The notes beneath the pieces were generated by a model. The model was not told the origin of the DNA. It searched no databases and saw only the letters and a list, made by a program, of their open reading frames with translations. A stretch of DNA of 64,000 nucleotides from Panulirus ornatus (lineage: Eukaryota > Arthropoda > Malacostraca > Decapoda > Palinuridae), in NCBI RefSeq assembly GCF_036320965.1, contig NC_092238.1, positions 18,569,194 to 18,633,193 on the forward strand, read 5' to 3'. A program made the position numbers and the translations under genes. The number at the start of each line of letters is the position of its first letter. Position 1 is the stretch's first letter. This document shows, one piece after another, positions 1 to 12,585 of the stretch.

Positions 1-297
1 AGAGTGAATTGAAATGATGTGTTAACCAGGGTGGACATGCTGTCAATGGATTGAACCAGCGCATGTGAAGCATCTGGGGTAAACCATGGAAAGATATGTG
101 GTCCCTGGATGTGGAAAGGGAGCTGTGGTTTCACTGCATTACACATGACAGGTAGAGACTGAGTGTGAACGAATGTGGCCTTTGTTGTCTTTTCCTAGCG
201 CTACCTCGCACTTGCACGGGGGAAGGGTGGCTCCATTCCAAGTGTGGTGGGGAGGCGACGGGCATGGATGAAGGCAGCAAATATGAATATTATATTT
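1..297 (+). mobile_element. RTE-type retrotransposon, 3' end fragment (old copy, long 3' UTR form)
   Basis: The first bases match the last codons of the element's polyprotein (RVNWND-like, eroded). The proximal long-form 3' UTR follows: the GTAAACCATGGAAAG block, the AGAGACTGAGTGTGAACGAATG block, and a TAGCGCTACCTCGCA motif. The copy stops near ATGAATATTATA, before the distal UTR. The next element begins there on the opposite strand, so the two lie tail to tail. The remainder of this copy lies upstream of the window. Confidence 0.8.
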
Positions 298-540
298 TTT
301 TTATTATACACTGTCGCTGTCTCCCGTGTTAGCGAGGTAGCGCAAGGAAACAGACGAAAGAATGGCCCAATCCACCCACATACAAATGTATATACATAAA
401 CGCCCACATACGCACATATACATACCTATACATTTCAACGTATACATATACATACACAGACATGTACATATATACACATGTACATATTCATACATGCTGC
501 CTTCATCCATTCCCGCCGCCACCCTGCCACTCATGAAATG

Positions 541-589
<49 letters not shown>

Positions 590-3500
590 TACACACACAC
601 ACACACCCCGCATGTGCGCGAGGTAGTGCTAGGAAAAGACAAAAATGAAGCACACTCGTTCACACTCAGTCTCTAGCTGTCATAAGTGATGCACCTAAAC
701 TACAGCTCCCTTTCCACATCCAGGCCCCACAAAACCTTCCATGGTTTACCGCAGATGCTTTACATGCCCTGATTCAATCCATTCACAGCACATTGACCCT
801 GGTATACCACATGTTCCAATTCACTCTATTCCTCGCATGCCTTTCAACTTCCTGTATGTTCAGGCCCCGATCGCTCAAAGTCTTTCGCACTCCATCCTTC
901 CACCTCCAATTTGGTCTCCCACTTCTCCTCTTTCCCTCCACCTCTGACAAGTATGTCCTCTTTATCAATCTTTCCTCACTCGTTCTCTCCAAGCGACTAA
1001 ATCATCTCAATACATCCTTTTATGCTCTCTGGACCACACTCTTTTTATTACCACACATCTCTCCTACCCTTCCATTTCTTACTTGATCAAACCACCTCAC
1101 ACCACATATTGTCCTCAAGCATCTCATTTACTACACATCCACCCTTCTCTGCACAACTCTATCTATAGCCCATTCCTCACAACCATATAACATTGTTGGA
1201 ACCACTATTCCTTCAAACATACCCATTTTTGCCCTCTGAGATAATGTTCTCACCTTCCACACATTTTGCAGCGCTCCCAGAACCTTTGCTCCCTTCGCCC
1301 CCTCCCCCATCCTGTGACTCACTTCCGCTTCCATGGTTCCATCTGCTGCCAAATCCACTCCCAGATATCTAAAACGCTTCACTTCCTTCAGTCTTTCTCC
1401 ATTCAAACTTAACTCCCAATTGATTTTGTCTCTCAACCCTACTGAACCTAATAACCTTGCTCTTATTCACATTTACTCACAGCTTTTTCTCTCACACACT
1501 TTACCAACTCAGTCACCAGCTTCTGCTATTTGTCACCCGAATCAGCCACCAGCACTGTATCATCAGCGAACAACAACTGACTCATTTCCCAAGGCCTCTT
1601 ATCCACATTAGACTGCATACTTGCCCCTCTTCAAAACTTGCATTCTCCTCCCTAACAACCCCATCCATAAACAAATTATACAACCATGGAGGCATTACGC
1701 ACCCCTGCTGCAAAGTGACATTCACTGGGAACCAATCACTTTCCTCTCTTCCTACTTGTACACATGCCTTACATCCTTGATAAAAACTTTTCACTGCTGA
1801 TGGCAACTTACCTCCCACACCATATACTCTTAATACCTTCCACAGAGCAACTCTATCAACCTTACCATATGCCTTCTCCAGATCCATAAATCCTACATAC
1901 AAATCCATCTGTTTTTCTTATTATTTCTCACACATTTTTCAAAGCAAACATCTGATCCACACATCTCTACCACTTCTGAAACCACACTGCTCTTCCCCAA
2001 TCTGATGCTCTGTACATGCCTTTACCCTTTCAATCAATACCCTCCCATATAATTATACCTCTGTAATTTGAACACTCACCTTTACCCCCTTTGCCTTTAT
2101 ACATTGGCACTATGCATGCATTCTGCCAATCCTCAGGCTCTTCACCATGAACCATATGTGAATTGAATATCCTCACCAACCAGTGAACAACATAGTCACC
2201 CCCCTTTTTTTAATAAATTCCATAGTAATACCATCCAAACCCGCCGCCTTACTGGCTTTCATCTTCCGCAAAGCTTTCACTACCTCGTCTGTTTACCAAA
2301 TCACTCTCCCTGACCCTCTTACTTCGCACACCACCTCGACTAAAATGCCCTATATCTACCACTCTGTCATCAAACTCATTCAACAGACCTTCAAAATACT
2401 CACTCCATCTCCCTCTCACTTCACCACTACTTGTTATTTCCTCCCCATTAGCCCCTTCACCAATGTTTCCATTTGTTATCCTGTCTTATGCACTTTATTT
2501 ACCTTCTTCTAAAACATTTTTTTATCCTTCCAAAAATTTAACGATACTCTCTCACCCCAACTCTCATTTGCCCTCTTTTTCACCTCTTCCACCATTCTCT
2601 TGACCTCTTGCCTCTTTCTTTTATACACCTCCCACTCATTTGTAATATTTTCCTTCAAAAATCACCCAAATGCCTCTCTCTTCTCTTTCACTAACAATCT
2701 TACTTCTTCATCGCACCACTCACTACCCTGTCTCATCTGCCCACCTCTCACCTTTCTTGTGCCACAAGCATCTTTTGTGCAAGCCATCACTGCTTCCCTA
2801 AATACATCCTATTCCTCCAACATTCCCCTTAGGTCATTTGCTCTCACCTTTTTCCATTCTGCACTCAGTCTCTCCTGGTACTTCCTCATAAAAGTCTCCT
2901 TTTCAAGTTCACTTACTTTCACCATTCTCTTCACCCCAGCATTCTCTCTTCTTTTCTGAAAACCCCTACATATATTCACTTTTGCCTCCACAAGATAATG
3001 ATCAGACATCCCTCCAGTTGCCTCTCTCAGCACATTAACATCCAAAAGTCTCCCTTTCATGCGCCTAACATCCAAAAGTCTCTCTCATGCACCTATCAAT
3101 TAACACTTAATCCACTAACGCTTTCTGGCCATCTATCCTACTTACATACATATACTTATGTATATCTCTCTTTTTAAACCAGGTATTCCCAATCACCAGT
3201 CCTTTTTTAGGACACAAATCTACAGGCTCTTCACCATTTCCATTTAGAGCACTGAACACCCCATGTAAACCAATTATACCCTCAACTGCCACATTTACTC
3301 ACCTTTGCTTTCAAATCACCCATCACTATCACTCAGTCTCGTGCATCAAAACTGCTAACACACTCACTCATCTGCTCCCAAAACACTTGCCACTCATGAT
3401 CTCTCTTCTCATGACCAGGTGCATAGGCACCAATAGTCACACATCTCTTTCCATCCACTTTCAGTTTTACCCATATCAATCTAGAGTTTACTTTCTTATA

Positions 3501-3892
3501 CTCTGTCACATATTCCCACAAATCCTGCTTCATTAGTGCTACTCCTTCCTTTGCTCTTGTCCTCTCACCAACCCCTGACTTTACTCCCAAGACATTCCCA
3601 AACCACTCTTCCCCTTTACCCTTGAGCTTCGTTTCACTCAGAGCCAATACATCCAGATTCCTTTCCTCAAACATACTACCTATCTCTCCTTTTTTCTCAT
3701 CTTGATTACATCCACACACATTTAGACACCCCAATCTGAGCCTTTGAGGAAGATGAGCACTCCCGCATGACTTTAAAATACAAGGAGGGGAGGGTTTCTA
3801 GCCCCCTCGCCCGTCCCCTTTAGTCGCCTTCTACGACACGCGGGGAATGCATGGGAAATATTCTTTCTCACCTATCCCCAGGGATATGAAAG
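298..3892 (-). mobile_element. RTE-type retrotransposon, nearly full-length but decayed copy
   Basis: Read on the minus strand this copy runs from a 5' UTR (about 3892-3745, ending outward in ATCCCCAGGGATAT) through endonuclease and reverse transcriptase to a long-form 3' UTR (about 800-298). Endonuclease pieces lie at 3734-3333 (LNVCGC, LSETKL, YAPGHEK) and 3292-2809 (KKGLVIGNTW, MSDHYL). RT pieces lie at 1908-1582 (FMDLEKAYGKVDR) and 1436-1131 (FRYLGVDLAADGTMEAEV). Frames shift repeatedly and stops are common, so no functional protein is possible. The 3' UTR holds a (CA)n expansion. Confidence 0.9.
542..604. repeat. (CA)n microsatellite
   Basis: CA dinucleotides run almost uninterrupted, broken once by an ATACATA spacer. 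The tract lies inside the 3' UTR of the surrounding minus-strand retrotransposon copy, where other copies have only short CA/TA runs, so it looks like a local expansion. Confidence 0.95.
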
Positions 3893-6151
3893 TTTTTTTT
3901 TTTTTTTTTCGCTGTCTCCCGCGTTTGCGAGGTAGCGCAAGGAAACAGACGAAAGAAATGGCCCAACCCACCCCCATACACATGCCTTGATTCAACCCAC
4001 TGACAGCACGTCAACCCCGGTATACCACATCGCTCCAATTCACTCTATTCTTTGCCCTCCTTTCACCCTCCTGCATGTTCAGGCCCCGATCACACAAAAT
4101 CTTTTTCACTCCATCTTTCCACCTCCAATTTGGTCTCCCTCTTCTCCTCGTTCCCTCCACCTCCGACACATATATCCTCTTGGTCAATCTTTCCTCACTC
4201 ATTCTCTCCATGTGACCAAACCATTTCAAAACACCCTCTTCTGCTCTCTCAACCACGCTCTTTTTATTTCCACACATCTCTCTTACCCTTACGTTACTTA
4301 CTCGATCAAACCACCTCACACCACACATTGTCCTCAAACATCTCATTTCCAGCACATCCATCCTCCTTCGCACAACTCTATCCATAGTCCACGCCTTGCA
4401 ACCATACAACATTGTTGGAACCACTATTCCTTCAAACATACCCATTTTTGCTTTCCGAGATAATGTTCTCGACTTCCACACATTCTTCAAGGCTCCCAGA
4501 ATTTTCGCCCCCTCCCCCACCCTATGATCCACTTCCGCTTCCATGGTTCCATCCGCTGCCAGATCCACTCCCAGATATCTAAAACACTTCACTTCCTCCA
4601 GTTTTTCTCCATTCAAACTCACCTCCCAATTGAATTGACCCTCAACCCTACTGTACCTAATAACCTTGCTCTTATTCACATTTACTCTTAACTTTCTTCT
4701 TTCACACACTTTACCAAACTCAGTCACCAGCTTCTGCAGTTTCTCACATGAATCCGCCACCAGCGCTGTATCATCAGCGAACAACAACTGACTCACTTCC
4801 CAAGCTCTCTCATCCCCAACAGACTTCATACTTGCCCCTCTTTCCAAAACTCTTGCATTCACCTCCCTAACAACCCCATCCATAAACAAATTAAACAACC
4901 ATGGAGACATCACACACCCCTGCCGCAAACCTACATTCACTGAGAACCAATCACTTTCCTCTCTTCCTACACGTACACATGCCTTACATCCTCGATAAAA
5001 ACTTTTCACTGCTTCTAACAACTAGCCTCCCACACCATATATTCTTAATACCTTCCACAGAGCATCTCTATCAACTCTATCATATGCCTTCTCCAGATCC
5101 ATAAATGCTACATACAAATCCATTTGCTTTTCTAAGTATTTCTCACATACATTCTTCAAAGCAAACACCTGATCCTCTACCACTTCTGAAACCACACTGC
5201 TCTTCCCCAATCTGATGCTCTGTACATGCCTTCACCCTCTCAATCACTACCCTCCCATATAATTTGCAAGGAATACTCAACAAACTTATACCTCTGTAAT
5301 TTGAGCACTCACTCTTATCCCCTTTGCCTTTGTACAATGGCACTATGCACGCATTCTGCCAATCCTCAGGCACCTCACCATGAGTCATACATACATTAAA
5401 TAACCTTACCAACCAGTCAACAATACAGTCACCCCCTTTTTTAATAAATTCCACTGCAATACCATCCAAACCTGCTGCCTTGCCGGCTTTCATCTTCCGC
5501 AAAGCTTTTACTACCTCTTCTCTGTTTACCAACTCATTTTCCCTAACCCTCGCACTTTGCACACCACCTCGACCAAAACACCCTATATCTGCCACTCTAT
5601 CATCAAACACATTCAACAAACCTTCAAAATACTCCATCTCCTTCTCACATCACCACTACTTGTTATCACCTCCCCATTTGCGCCCTTCACTGAAGTTCCC
5701 ATTTGCTCCCTTGTCTTACGCACTTTATTTACCTCCTTCCAGAACATCTTTTTATTCTCCCTAAAATTTAATGATATGCCTCTTCTCTGTTTACCAACTC
5801 ATTTTCCCTAACCCTCGCACTTTGCACACCACCTCGACCAAAACACCCTATATCTGCCACTCTATCATCAAACACATTCAACAAACCTTCAAAATACTCC
5901 ATCTCCTTCTCACATCACCACTACTTGTTATCACCTCCCCATTTGCGCCCTTCACTGAAGTTCCCATTTGCTCCCTTGTCTTACGCACTTTATTTACCTC
6001 CTTCCAGAACATCTTTTTATTCTCCCTAAAATTTAATGATACTCTCTCACCCCAACCCTCATTTGCCCTTTTTTTCACCTCTTGCACCTTTCTCTTGACC
6101 TCCTGTCTCTTTCTTTTATACGTCTCCCACTCAATTTCATTTTTTCCCTGG
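3893..6151 (-). mobile_element. RTE-type retrotransposon, 5'-truncated copy with internal tandem duplication
   Basis: A T-tract (complement of the A tail) starts the copy at 3893, followed by the terminal stem-loop complement and an unusually short 3' UTR. An RT segment is open from 5021 to 4011 on the minus strand and holds RQGCVMSPW, LLFADDTALVA and RRRGRPNWRWKDG. Just upstream a codon that is AAG (Lys) in sister copies reads TAG. Further upstream 5210-5022 carries FMDLEKAYDRVDRDALW and 5637-5143 carries KAAGLDGIAVEFIKK. A 265-bp duplication disrupts the linker. The copy ends at 6151 against an oppositely oriented fragment. Confidence 0.9.
5514..6041 (-). repeat. 265-bp tandem duplication inside a retrotransposon copy
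   Basis: The stretch starting CCTCTTCTCTGTTTACCAA at 5514 recurs at 5779, and its end (AAATTTAATGATA) recurs at 5776 and 6041, giving an exact 265-bp period. The two units look identical by eye over most of their length, so the duplication is recent relative to the copy's other damage. It duplicates the region between endonuclease and RT. Confidence 0.9.
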
Positions 6152-6565
6152 TGAGAGTAAGTGAGCTTGGGAAGGAGACTTGTGTGAGGAAGTACCAGGA
6201 GAGACTGAGTACAGAATGGAAAAAGGTGAGAACAATGGAAGTAAGGGGAGTGGGGGAGGAATGGGATGTATTTAGGGAATCAGTGATGGATTGCGCAAAA
6301 GATGCTTGTGGCATGAGAAGAGTGGGAGGTGGGTTGATTAGAAAGGGTAGTGAGTAGTGGGATGAAGAGGTAAGAGTATTAATGAATATGTACATGTGTA
6401 TATATGTATATGTCTGTGTATGTATATGTTGAAATGTATAGGTATGTATATGTGCGTGTGTGGGCGTTTATGTATATACATGTATGTGGGTGGGTTGGGC
6501 CATTCTTTCGTCTGTTTCCTTGCACTGCCTTGCTGACACGGGAGACAGCAACAAAGAATAACAAT
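6152..6565 (+). mobile_element. RTE-type retrotransposon fragment, inverted against its neighbour, internally deleted
   Basis: The first part encodes the linker (VSELGKETCVRKYQERLS, then EEWDVFRESVMDCAKDACGMR) up to a stop in GSE*WDEEV. The sequence then jumps to the distal 3' UTR (GTATATGTCTGTGTATG, GGTTGGGCCATTC) and ends in a terminal motif with CGGGAGACAGCAACAAAG. Most of the RT is missing. The join at 6151/6152 is head to head with the minus-strand copy and lies within the same region of the element in both arms, as in a fold-back rearrangement. Confidence 0.8.
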
Positions 6566-7135
6566 AGAAAATAAGATGATTGTTGCATAGTCATAGTCTT
6601 TGAATGGGAGTATGATGAAAGTGGAATATCCCTTGAGTGGAGAAATGGAAATGGAAAGATTTTTGACGATCTGTTTGGAGTATCAGATTGATAAACAGAC
6701 TCCTTTAACCTCAAGCATAAACTTCTCAAAAGTTTCCAGTTTTAGTCATTATTACATACAGGTACAATATTCTATTGCTAACATTACAACATATCACTTC
6801 AAAGATATATGCAAAGGTAAACATCCACCAAATTTGTTTCTGTTTCGTGTCTTTGATTTAACGTGTCATTGGTTATAAAATGGAAGCAAGTGAGGGAAAT
6901 TTACTAGTTGTGCTTGATTACTATTCATTTGATGGCCATATGCGTGGTAAGGTTTTGATATAAGTAGATAATTTTACCAAGCATTTAAACTTTAAGCCAC
7001 TCGATCTCTCTTGACTGACATAATGTGAGCTGAGCAACACCTATATTTCAAGGACATGCACCAATCCCTATTGGTGGCTGAGGTAGCAGTGCATTGTAAA
7101 TTCTCCATGCAGTCAGTCCTCCTCTAGCCATGCCA

Positions 7136-7183
<48 letters not shown>

Positions 7184-7480
7184 ACTTGCGTGTGCATGTG
7201 TGTCAACTGGCAAAGATGCACATTTATGAGATTTTGTTCGGGCTTTGTAGCTTGATGTAAAGGACCAGGCAGATGATTGAAACTTATTTGATGATGATGA
7301 TCTGTCTTTGAGTCATGTGGAGTGTGATTTTATGGATGCTGACTCTCCAGCATTGACAGTTGATCAAAATGAAGGATAAGGTTTTCAAGCTAAAGTGGAG
7401 GCAGTGATGCCAGTGCATGCTTGACCTTGACAAATCTGCATCTATCTGGTGCAGCTGGTAATTTTACAAACTTTTATAGT
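6566..7480. other. Unique host intron sequence
   Basis: AT-rich sequence without similarity to the surrounding repeats. It contains a (TG)n tract and, around 7200-7440, a stretch with an acidic reading (FDDDDLSLSHVECDFMDADSP on the plus strand) broken by stops. That could be a decayed coding remnant of unknown type. No splice-bounded host exon was recognised. Confidence 0.5.
7137..7183. repeat. (TG)n microsatellite
   Basis: An uninterrupted run of TG dinucleotides in unique intron sequence, followed by a GC-containing TG-rich tail to about 7203. Confidence 0.95.
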
Positions 7481-10301
7481 TTTTTTTTTTTTATACCTCG
7501 TCGCTGTCTCCCGCGTTTGCGAGGTAGCGCAAGGAAACAGACGAAAGAAATGGCCCAACCCCCCCCCCCCATACACATGTACATACACACGTCCACACAC
7601 GCAAATATACATACCTACACAGCTTTCCATGGTTTACCCCGGACGCTTCACATGCCTTGATTCAATCCACTGACAGCACGTCAACCCCTGTATACCACAT
7701 CGCTCCAATTCACTCTATTCCTTGCCCTCCTTTCACCCTCCTGCATGTTCAGGCCCCGATCACACAAAATCCTTTTCACTCCATCTTTCCACCTCCGATT
7801 TGGTCTCCCTCTTCTCCTCGTTCCCTCCACCTCCGACACATATATCCTCTTGGTCAATCTTTCCTCACTCATTCTCTCCATGTGCCCAAACCATTTCAAA
7901 ACACCCTCTTCTGCTCTCTCAACCACGCTCTTTTTATTTCCACACATCTCTCTTACCCTTACGTTACTTACTCGATCAAACCACCTCACACCACACATTG
8001 TCCTCAAACATCTCATTTCCAGCACATCCATCCTCCTGCGAACAACTCTATCCATAGCCCACGCCTCGCAACCATACAACATTGTTGGAACCACTATTCC
8101 TTCAAACATACCCATTTTTGCTTTCCGAGATAATGTTCTCGACTTCCACACATTCTTCAAGGCTCCCAAAATTTTCACCCCCTCCCCCACCCTATGATCC
8201 ACTTCCGCTTCCATGGTTCCATCCGCTGACAGATCCACTCCCTGATATCTAAAACACTTCACTTCCTCCAGTTTTTCTCCATTCAAACTCACCTCCCAAT
8301 TGACTTGACCCTCAACCCTACTGTACCTAATAACCTTGCTCTTATTCACATTTACTCTTAACTTTCTTCTTCCACACACTTTACCAAACTCCGTCACCAG
8401 CTTCTGCAGTTTCTCACATGAATCCGCCACCAGCGCTGTATCATCAGCGAACAACAACTGACTCACTTCCCAAGCTCTCTCATCCCCAACAGACTTCATA
8501 CTTGCCCCTCTTTCCAAGACTCTTGCATTTACCTCCCTAACAACCCCATCCATAAACAAATTAAACAACCATGGAGACATCACACACCCCTGCCGCAAAC
8601 CTACATTCACTGAGAACCAATCACTTTCCTCTCTTCCTACACGAACACATGCCTTACATCCTCGATAAAAACTTTCACTGCTTCTAACAACTTGCCTCCC
8701 ACACCATATTTCTTAATACCTTCCACAGAGCATCTCTATCAACTCTATCATATGCCTTCTCCAGATCCATAAATGCTACATACAAATCCATTTGCTTTTC
8801 TAAGTATTTCTCGCATACATTCTTCAAAGCAAACACCTGATCCACACATCCTCTACCACTTCTGAAACCACACTGCTCTTCCCCAATCTGATGCTCTGTA
8901 CATGCCTTCACCCTCTCAATCAATACCCTCCCATATAATTTACCAGGAATACTCAACAAACTTATACCTCTGTAATTTGAGCACTCACTCTTATCCCCTT
9001 TGCCTTTGTACAATGGCACTATGCACGCATTCCGCCAATCCTCAGGCACCTCACCATGAGTCATACACACATTAAATAACCTTACCAACCAGTCAACAAC
9101 ACAGTCACCCCCTTTTTTAATAAATTCCACTGCAATACCATCCAAACCTGCTGCCTTGCCGGCTTTCATCTTCCGCAAAGCTTTTACTACCTCTTCTCTG
9201 TTTACCAAATCATTTTCCCTAACCCTCTCACTTTGCACACCACCTCGACCCAAACACCCTATATCTGCCACTCTGTCATCAGACACATTCAACAAACCTT
9301 CAAAATACTCATTCCATCTCCTTCTCACATCACCACTACTTGTTATCACCTCCCCATTTACGCCCTTCACTGAAGTTCCCATTTGCTCCCTTGTCTTACG
9401 CACCCTATTTACCTCCCTCCAGAACATCTTTTTATTCTCCCTAAAATTTACTGATAGTCTCTCACCCCAACTCTCATTTGCCCTTTTTTTCACCTCTCGC
9501 ACCTTTCTCTTGACCTCCTGTCTCTTTCTTTTATACTTCTCCCACTCAATTGCATTTTTTCCCTGCAAAAATCGTCCAAATGCCTCTCTCTCTTCTCTTT
9601 CACTAATACTCTTACTTCTTCATCCCACCACTCACTACCCTTTCTAAGCAGCCCACCTCCCACTCTTCTCATGCCACAAGCATCTTTTGCGCAATCCATC
9701 ACTGATTCCCTAAATACATCCCATTCCTCCCCCACTCCCCTTACTTCCATTGTTCTCACCTTTTTCCATTCTGTACACAGTCTCTCCTGATACTTCCTCA
9801 CACAGGTCTCCTTCCCAAGCTCACTTACTCTCACCACCTTCTTCACCCCAACATTCACTCTTCTTTTCTGAAAACCCATACTAATCTTCACCATAGCCTC
9901 CACAAGATAATGATCAGACATCCCTCCAGTTGCACCTCTCAGCACATTGACATCCAAAAGTCTCTCTTTCGCACGCCTGTCAATTAACACGTAACCCAAT
10001 AACGCTCTTTGGCCATCTCTCCTACTTACATAAGTATACTTATGTATATCTCGCTTTTTAAACCAGGTATTCCCAATCATCAGTCCTTTTTCAGCACATA
10101 AATCTACAAGCTCTTCACCATTTCCATTTACAACACTGAACACCCCATGCATACCAATTATTCCCTCAACTGCCACATTACTCACCTTTGCATTCAAATC
10201 ACCCATCACTATAACCCGGTCTCGTGCATCAAAACCGCTAACACACTCATTTAGCTGCTCCCAAAACACTTGCCTCTCATGATCTTTCTTCTCATGCCCA
10301 G
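7481..10301 (-). mobile_element. RTE-type retrotransposon, young 5'-truncated copy (short 3' UTR form)
   Basis: The T-tract at 7481-7492 is the tail complement, followed by the terminal stem-loop and short 3' UTR. The polyprotein then runs on the minus strand from the stop near 7681 up to 10301, where the element breaks off in the middle of the endonuclease (YAPGHEKKDH region). Unique intron begins immediately. Differences from other short-form copies are few by eye. This is a simple 5'-truncated insertion into intron DNA. Confidence 0.93.
7681..10301 (-). pseudogene. RTE polyprotein remnant (partial endonuclease + RT), three frameshifts
   Basis: Reading the minus strand, 10269-9490 encodes endonuclease motifs VIVMGDLNAKVSN and GGMSDHYLVEA and the linker. 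A dinucleotide gain in a TC run near 9585 then shifts the frame. Segment 9568-8684 carries KAAGLDGIAVEFIKKGG, CGFRSGRGCVDQVF and FMDLEKAYDRVDRDALW. Two single-base losses near 8709 and 8670 shift the frame again. Segment 8610-7681 has GLRQGCVMSPWLFNLFMDG (RT motif B), LLFADDTALVA (motif C) and the C-terminal RRRGRPNRRWKDG block. Catalytic residues remain, but no single frame joins them. Confidence 0.9.
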
Positions 10302-11524
10302 GTTTTGTTTTTATGAAAAAATCGTCATTGAATCACATTGATAGAAAAAAATATATATGATTTATTACATGCAATAAAACATGATAATGTGTTTTGGTGT
10401 TGGTGAAATGATAAAACATGCACAATGGCAACTCACTTGACACTCTTGCCTTACTCATGCACTGTTTGAAATGTGGTGGAATATATATAAAAGTTTTATC
10501 CATTATTTGAGCGAAAGTGGATGAAATATATACTCATGTAGAGATTTTTGTTTCATTGTTGTATGAGCATCTTTAAAATTATAGGGTTAGATACATTTTG
10601 TAACAATTTGAAAAGTATTCATTTTAAGGGTTGGAAAGGAAAACTTAGTGAGATGATAAGGGTGGTTATACATTGTAGGACTACTACATAATGAAACTTT
10701 GGTATATGCACCTCCAGTTTGTTGTATATTGTTTTCAGTATTGGCAATTTTTGCATTCTACTCTTATTTGTAAAAAGTACAAAGATGAAAAGCACTCTTA
10801 ACATTTGATATTTACCTGTTATACAAGTAGCAGGAGAGAGCTACATTGGGAGTTCATTTTCCAGTGAGCACAGCACAGAACAAAGAGTTTTATATAATAC
10901 ATAGGTCTGGTTACTTGTCACTCACAGTTATTAGCACAGTATTCAACAGCATTATATTTACATATAATCTGTATAGCTCTGTCATATTAGTATTGCATAT
11001 TAATATTGTACTGTATTGTGATAGGAGGCAGGGATAGACCTGCAGGGGTCATTGGGCAGGTTGGTGATCCATTAAACATTAGAATGCACATAGTACTTCA
11101 TACAAAGTATTGTACTTTACAACATAAAGGATTACATACTCATTACTTTACTACTAGTACAGTATTGTGAAATTAGTATATGTATATATGATAATTTACA
11201 TAGCATTGTCAAGTAGATATAGCAGTATGATAATTTTCCTGGACTGTGAATTGCATTGTAACAGAGGGAGGTGAGTATCTGTGTTGGAGATAACAAAGTG
11301 TACCCACGTCTAGGCACTGATTTTGTTTTACAGAGCTCATGGACCACCCCATTAGAATGGTTAAGTAAACATCCATTGTATAGGTTAAAGAGTGTAAGGA
11401 AGTGAGTCCAAGACTTATGTAAGTGAGAATGAAGGCTGATAAAGTCAGTCCTTGTGCACCTGATAACAATAAGAGTGAAGAAAAGAGACAATTGATGGTA
11501 AGAGTTAGGTGGATAGTTACTTGA

Positions 11525-11690
11525 TTTTGATGCAAGGAAGTGAATCCTCAAGTTGGGATTTGCATGCTGAAGTTTTGTGGATAATTGGGGAGCTTGTGGT
11601 ACCTACTTTAAAGAAAAATGGAGAAGAGCATGTCAAGTTGTGTGCTGAGAAAGGATTTGCAATTGGTAATACTTGAATGTGAACATGCTG
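11525..11690 (+). mobile_element. Eroded RTE-type endonuclease fragment
   Basis: Plus-strand translation gives an FDARK-like start, then HAEVLWIIGE, then KNGEEHVKLCAEKGFAIGNT. This corresponds to NGEELVDLCAEKGLVIGNTW of the intact element. The match is patchy and interrupted by a stop, so this is an ancient insertion, possibly from a related RTE family. Confidence 0.6.
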
Positions 11691-12284
11691 ATAGGGGCAG
11701 TAATTGGGATGTCCCCCCCAGCTTAGTGTATAATCCATTCCCCTCTTTGTCTTAATGCAGAGTTTGTTCCCCTCCTTAGCATAGTGCAGAGTCAGTTCTC
11801 CATCTATGGCATCTCTCCTCATGTACTGAAAGAGTGTAATTGCCTGATTATAAAGTATAGGGAGTGAGTGTTATACCTATAGGGTCCTGTCTCTTATATT
11901 GGGCATTCTCTTTTGTCAAATAGCTTCTTAAATATGTGTATGCAGTCTGCATTAAATATGTCATCAGTTATTTTATTCCATTCATGCACCTTTCTTATAT
12001 TTCAAAAGTACTTATTCACGTCTTTCTTGACACATTTTTTGCTCAGTGTTATGTCCTGTGTTTGCTTTATGTCCTCTGCTCACTGTCTATGTCATTAGCC
12101 TGTTTTAAAAAGTAAGAGGATGTGATCAGGTCACCCCCTCACTCTTTTTTCTTCCAAGGTAGATAAATTTAAGAGTTCTTTCCCTTATCTCAGCTCTGTC
12201 TTCTGAACTTGAGCCTGTGCTTGCTGATCTGTTCTGCTCGTATGATATCCAAATTTTTCCTCCTTGGTGGAGGCAGGATTAAAA

Positions 12285-12585
12285 GTTCATATTGTAAGAG
12301 TTTTAAGATTAGAGGATAGGACATGTGTAAAAGATGTGGTGAAAGTGAGTGTGCATGAAAAAAAAGAGATGCTAGTGTGCATTCATTACTATTGGTAATA
12401 CTGCAAAAGGTGAGAGGAAATTAAACAAGTTGGGTGGGTGAAGAGTGGAAAGTATGTAGGGAAGCAGAACATTCCTTTGCAGTTATGAGTGTGTAATGCA
12501 GAAAATGGAAAGTGTGCATATGAGAAATAGTAGTGAGTGGTTTGATGAGGAAGTTACATTGCTTGTAAAAAAGTCATACCTACCC
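12285..12585 (+). mobile_element. Eroded RTE-type linker fragment
   Basis: Plus-strand sequence retains scattered matches to the endonuclease-RT linker: a VRKM-like region, EWKVCREAE-like sequence, and SSEWFDEEVTLLVKK, which corresponds to GSEWWDEEVRLLVKE. Many indels. This is an old copy lying about 400 bp upstream of the TSC2 exon. Confidence 0.55.

Noticed and set aside
3893..10301. Spaced repeated units suggesting a CRISPR-like or satellite array
   Set aside because: The repetition is explained by multiple copies of one retrotransposon with different truncations. No regular repeat-spacer period exists and the sequence is eukaryotic.
10846..11037. Plus-strand ORF considered as the missing upstream TSC2 exon
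   Set aside because: It lacks the expected tuberin motif, and its hydrophobic AT-rich composition looks like random intron.
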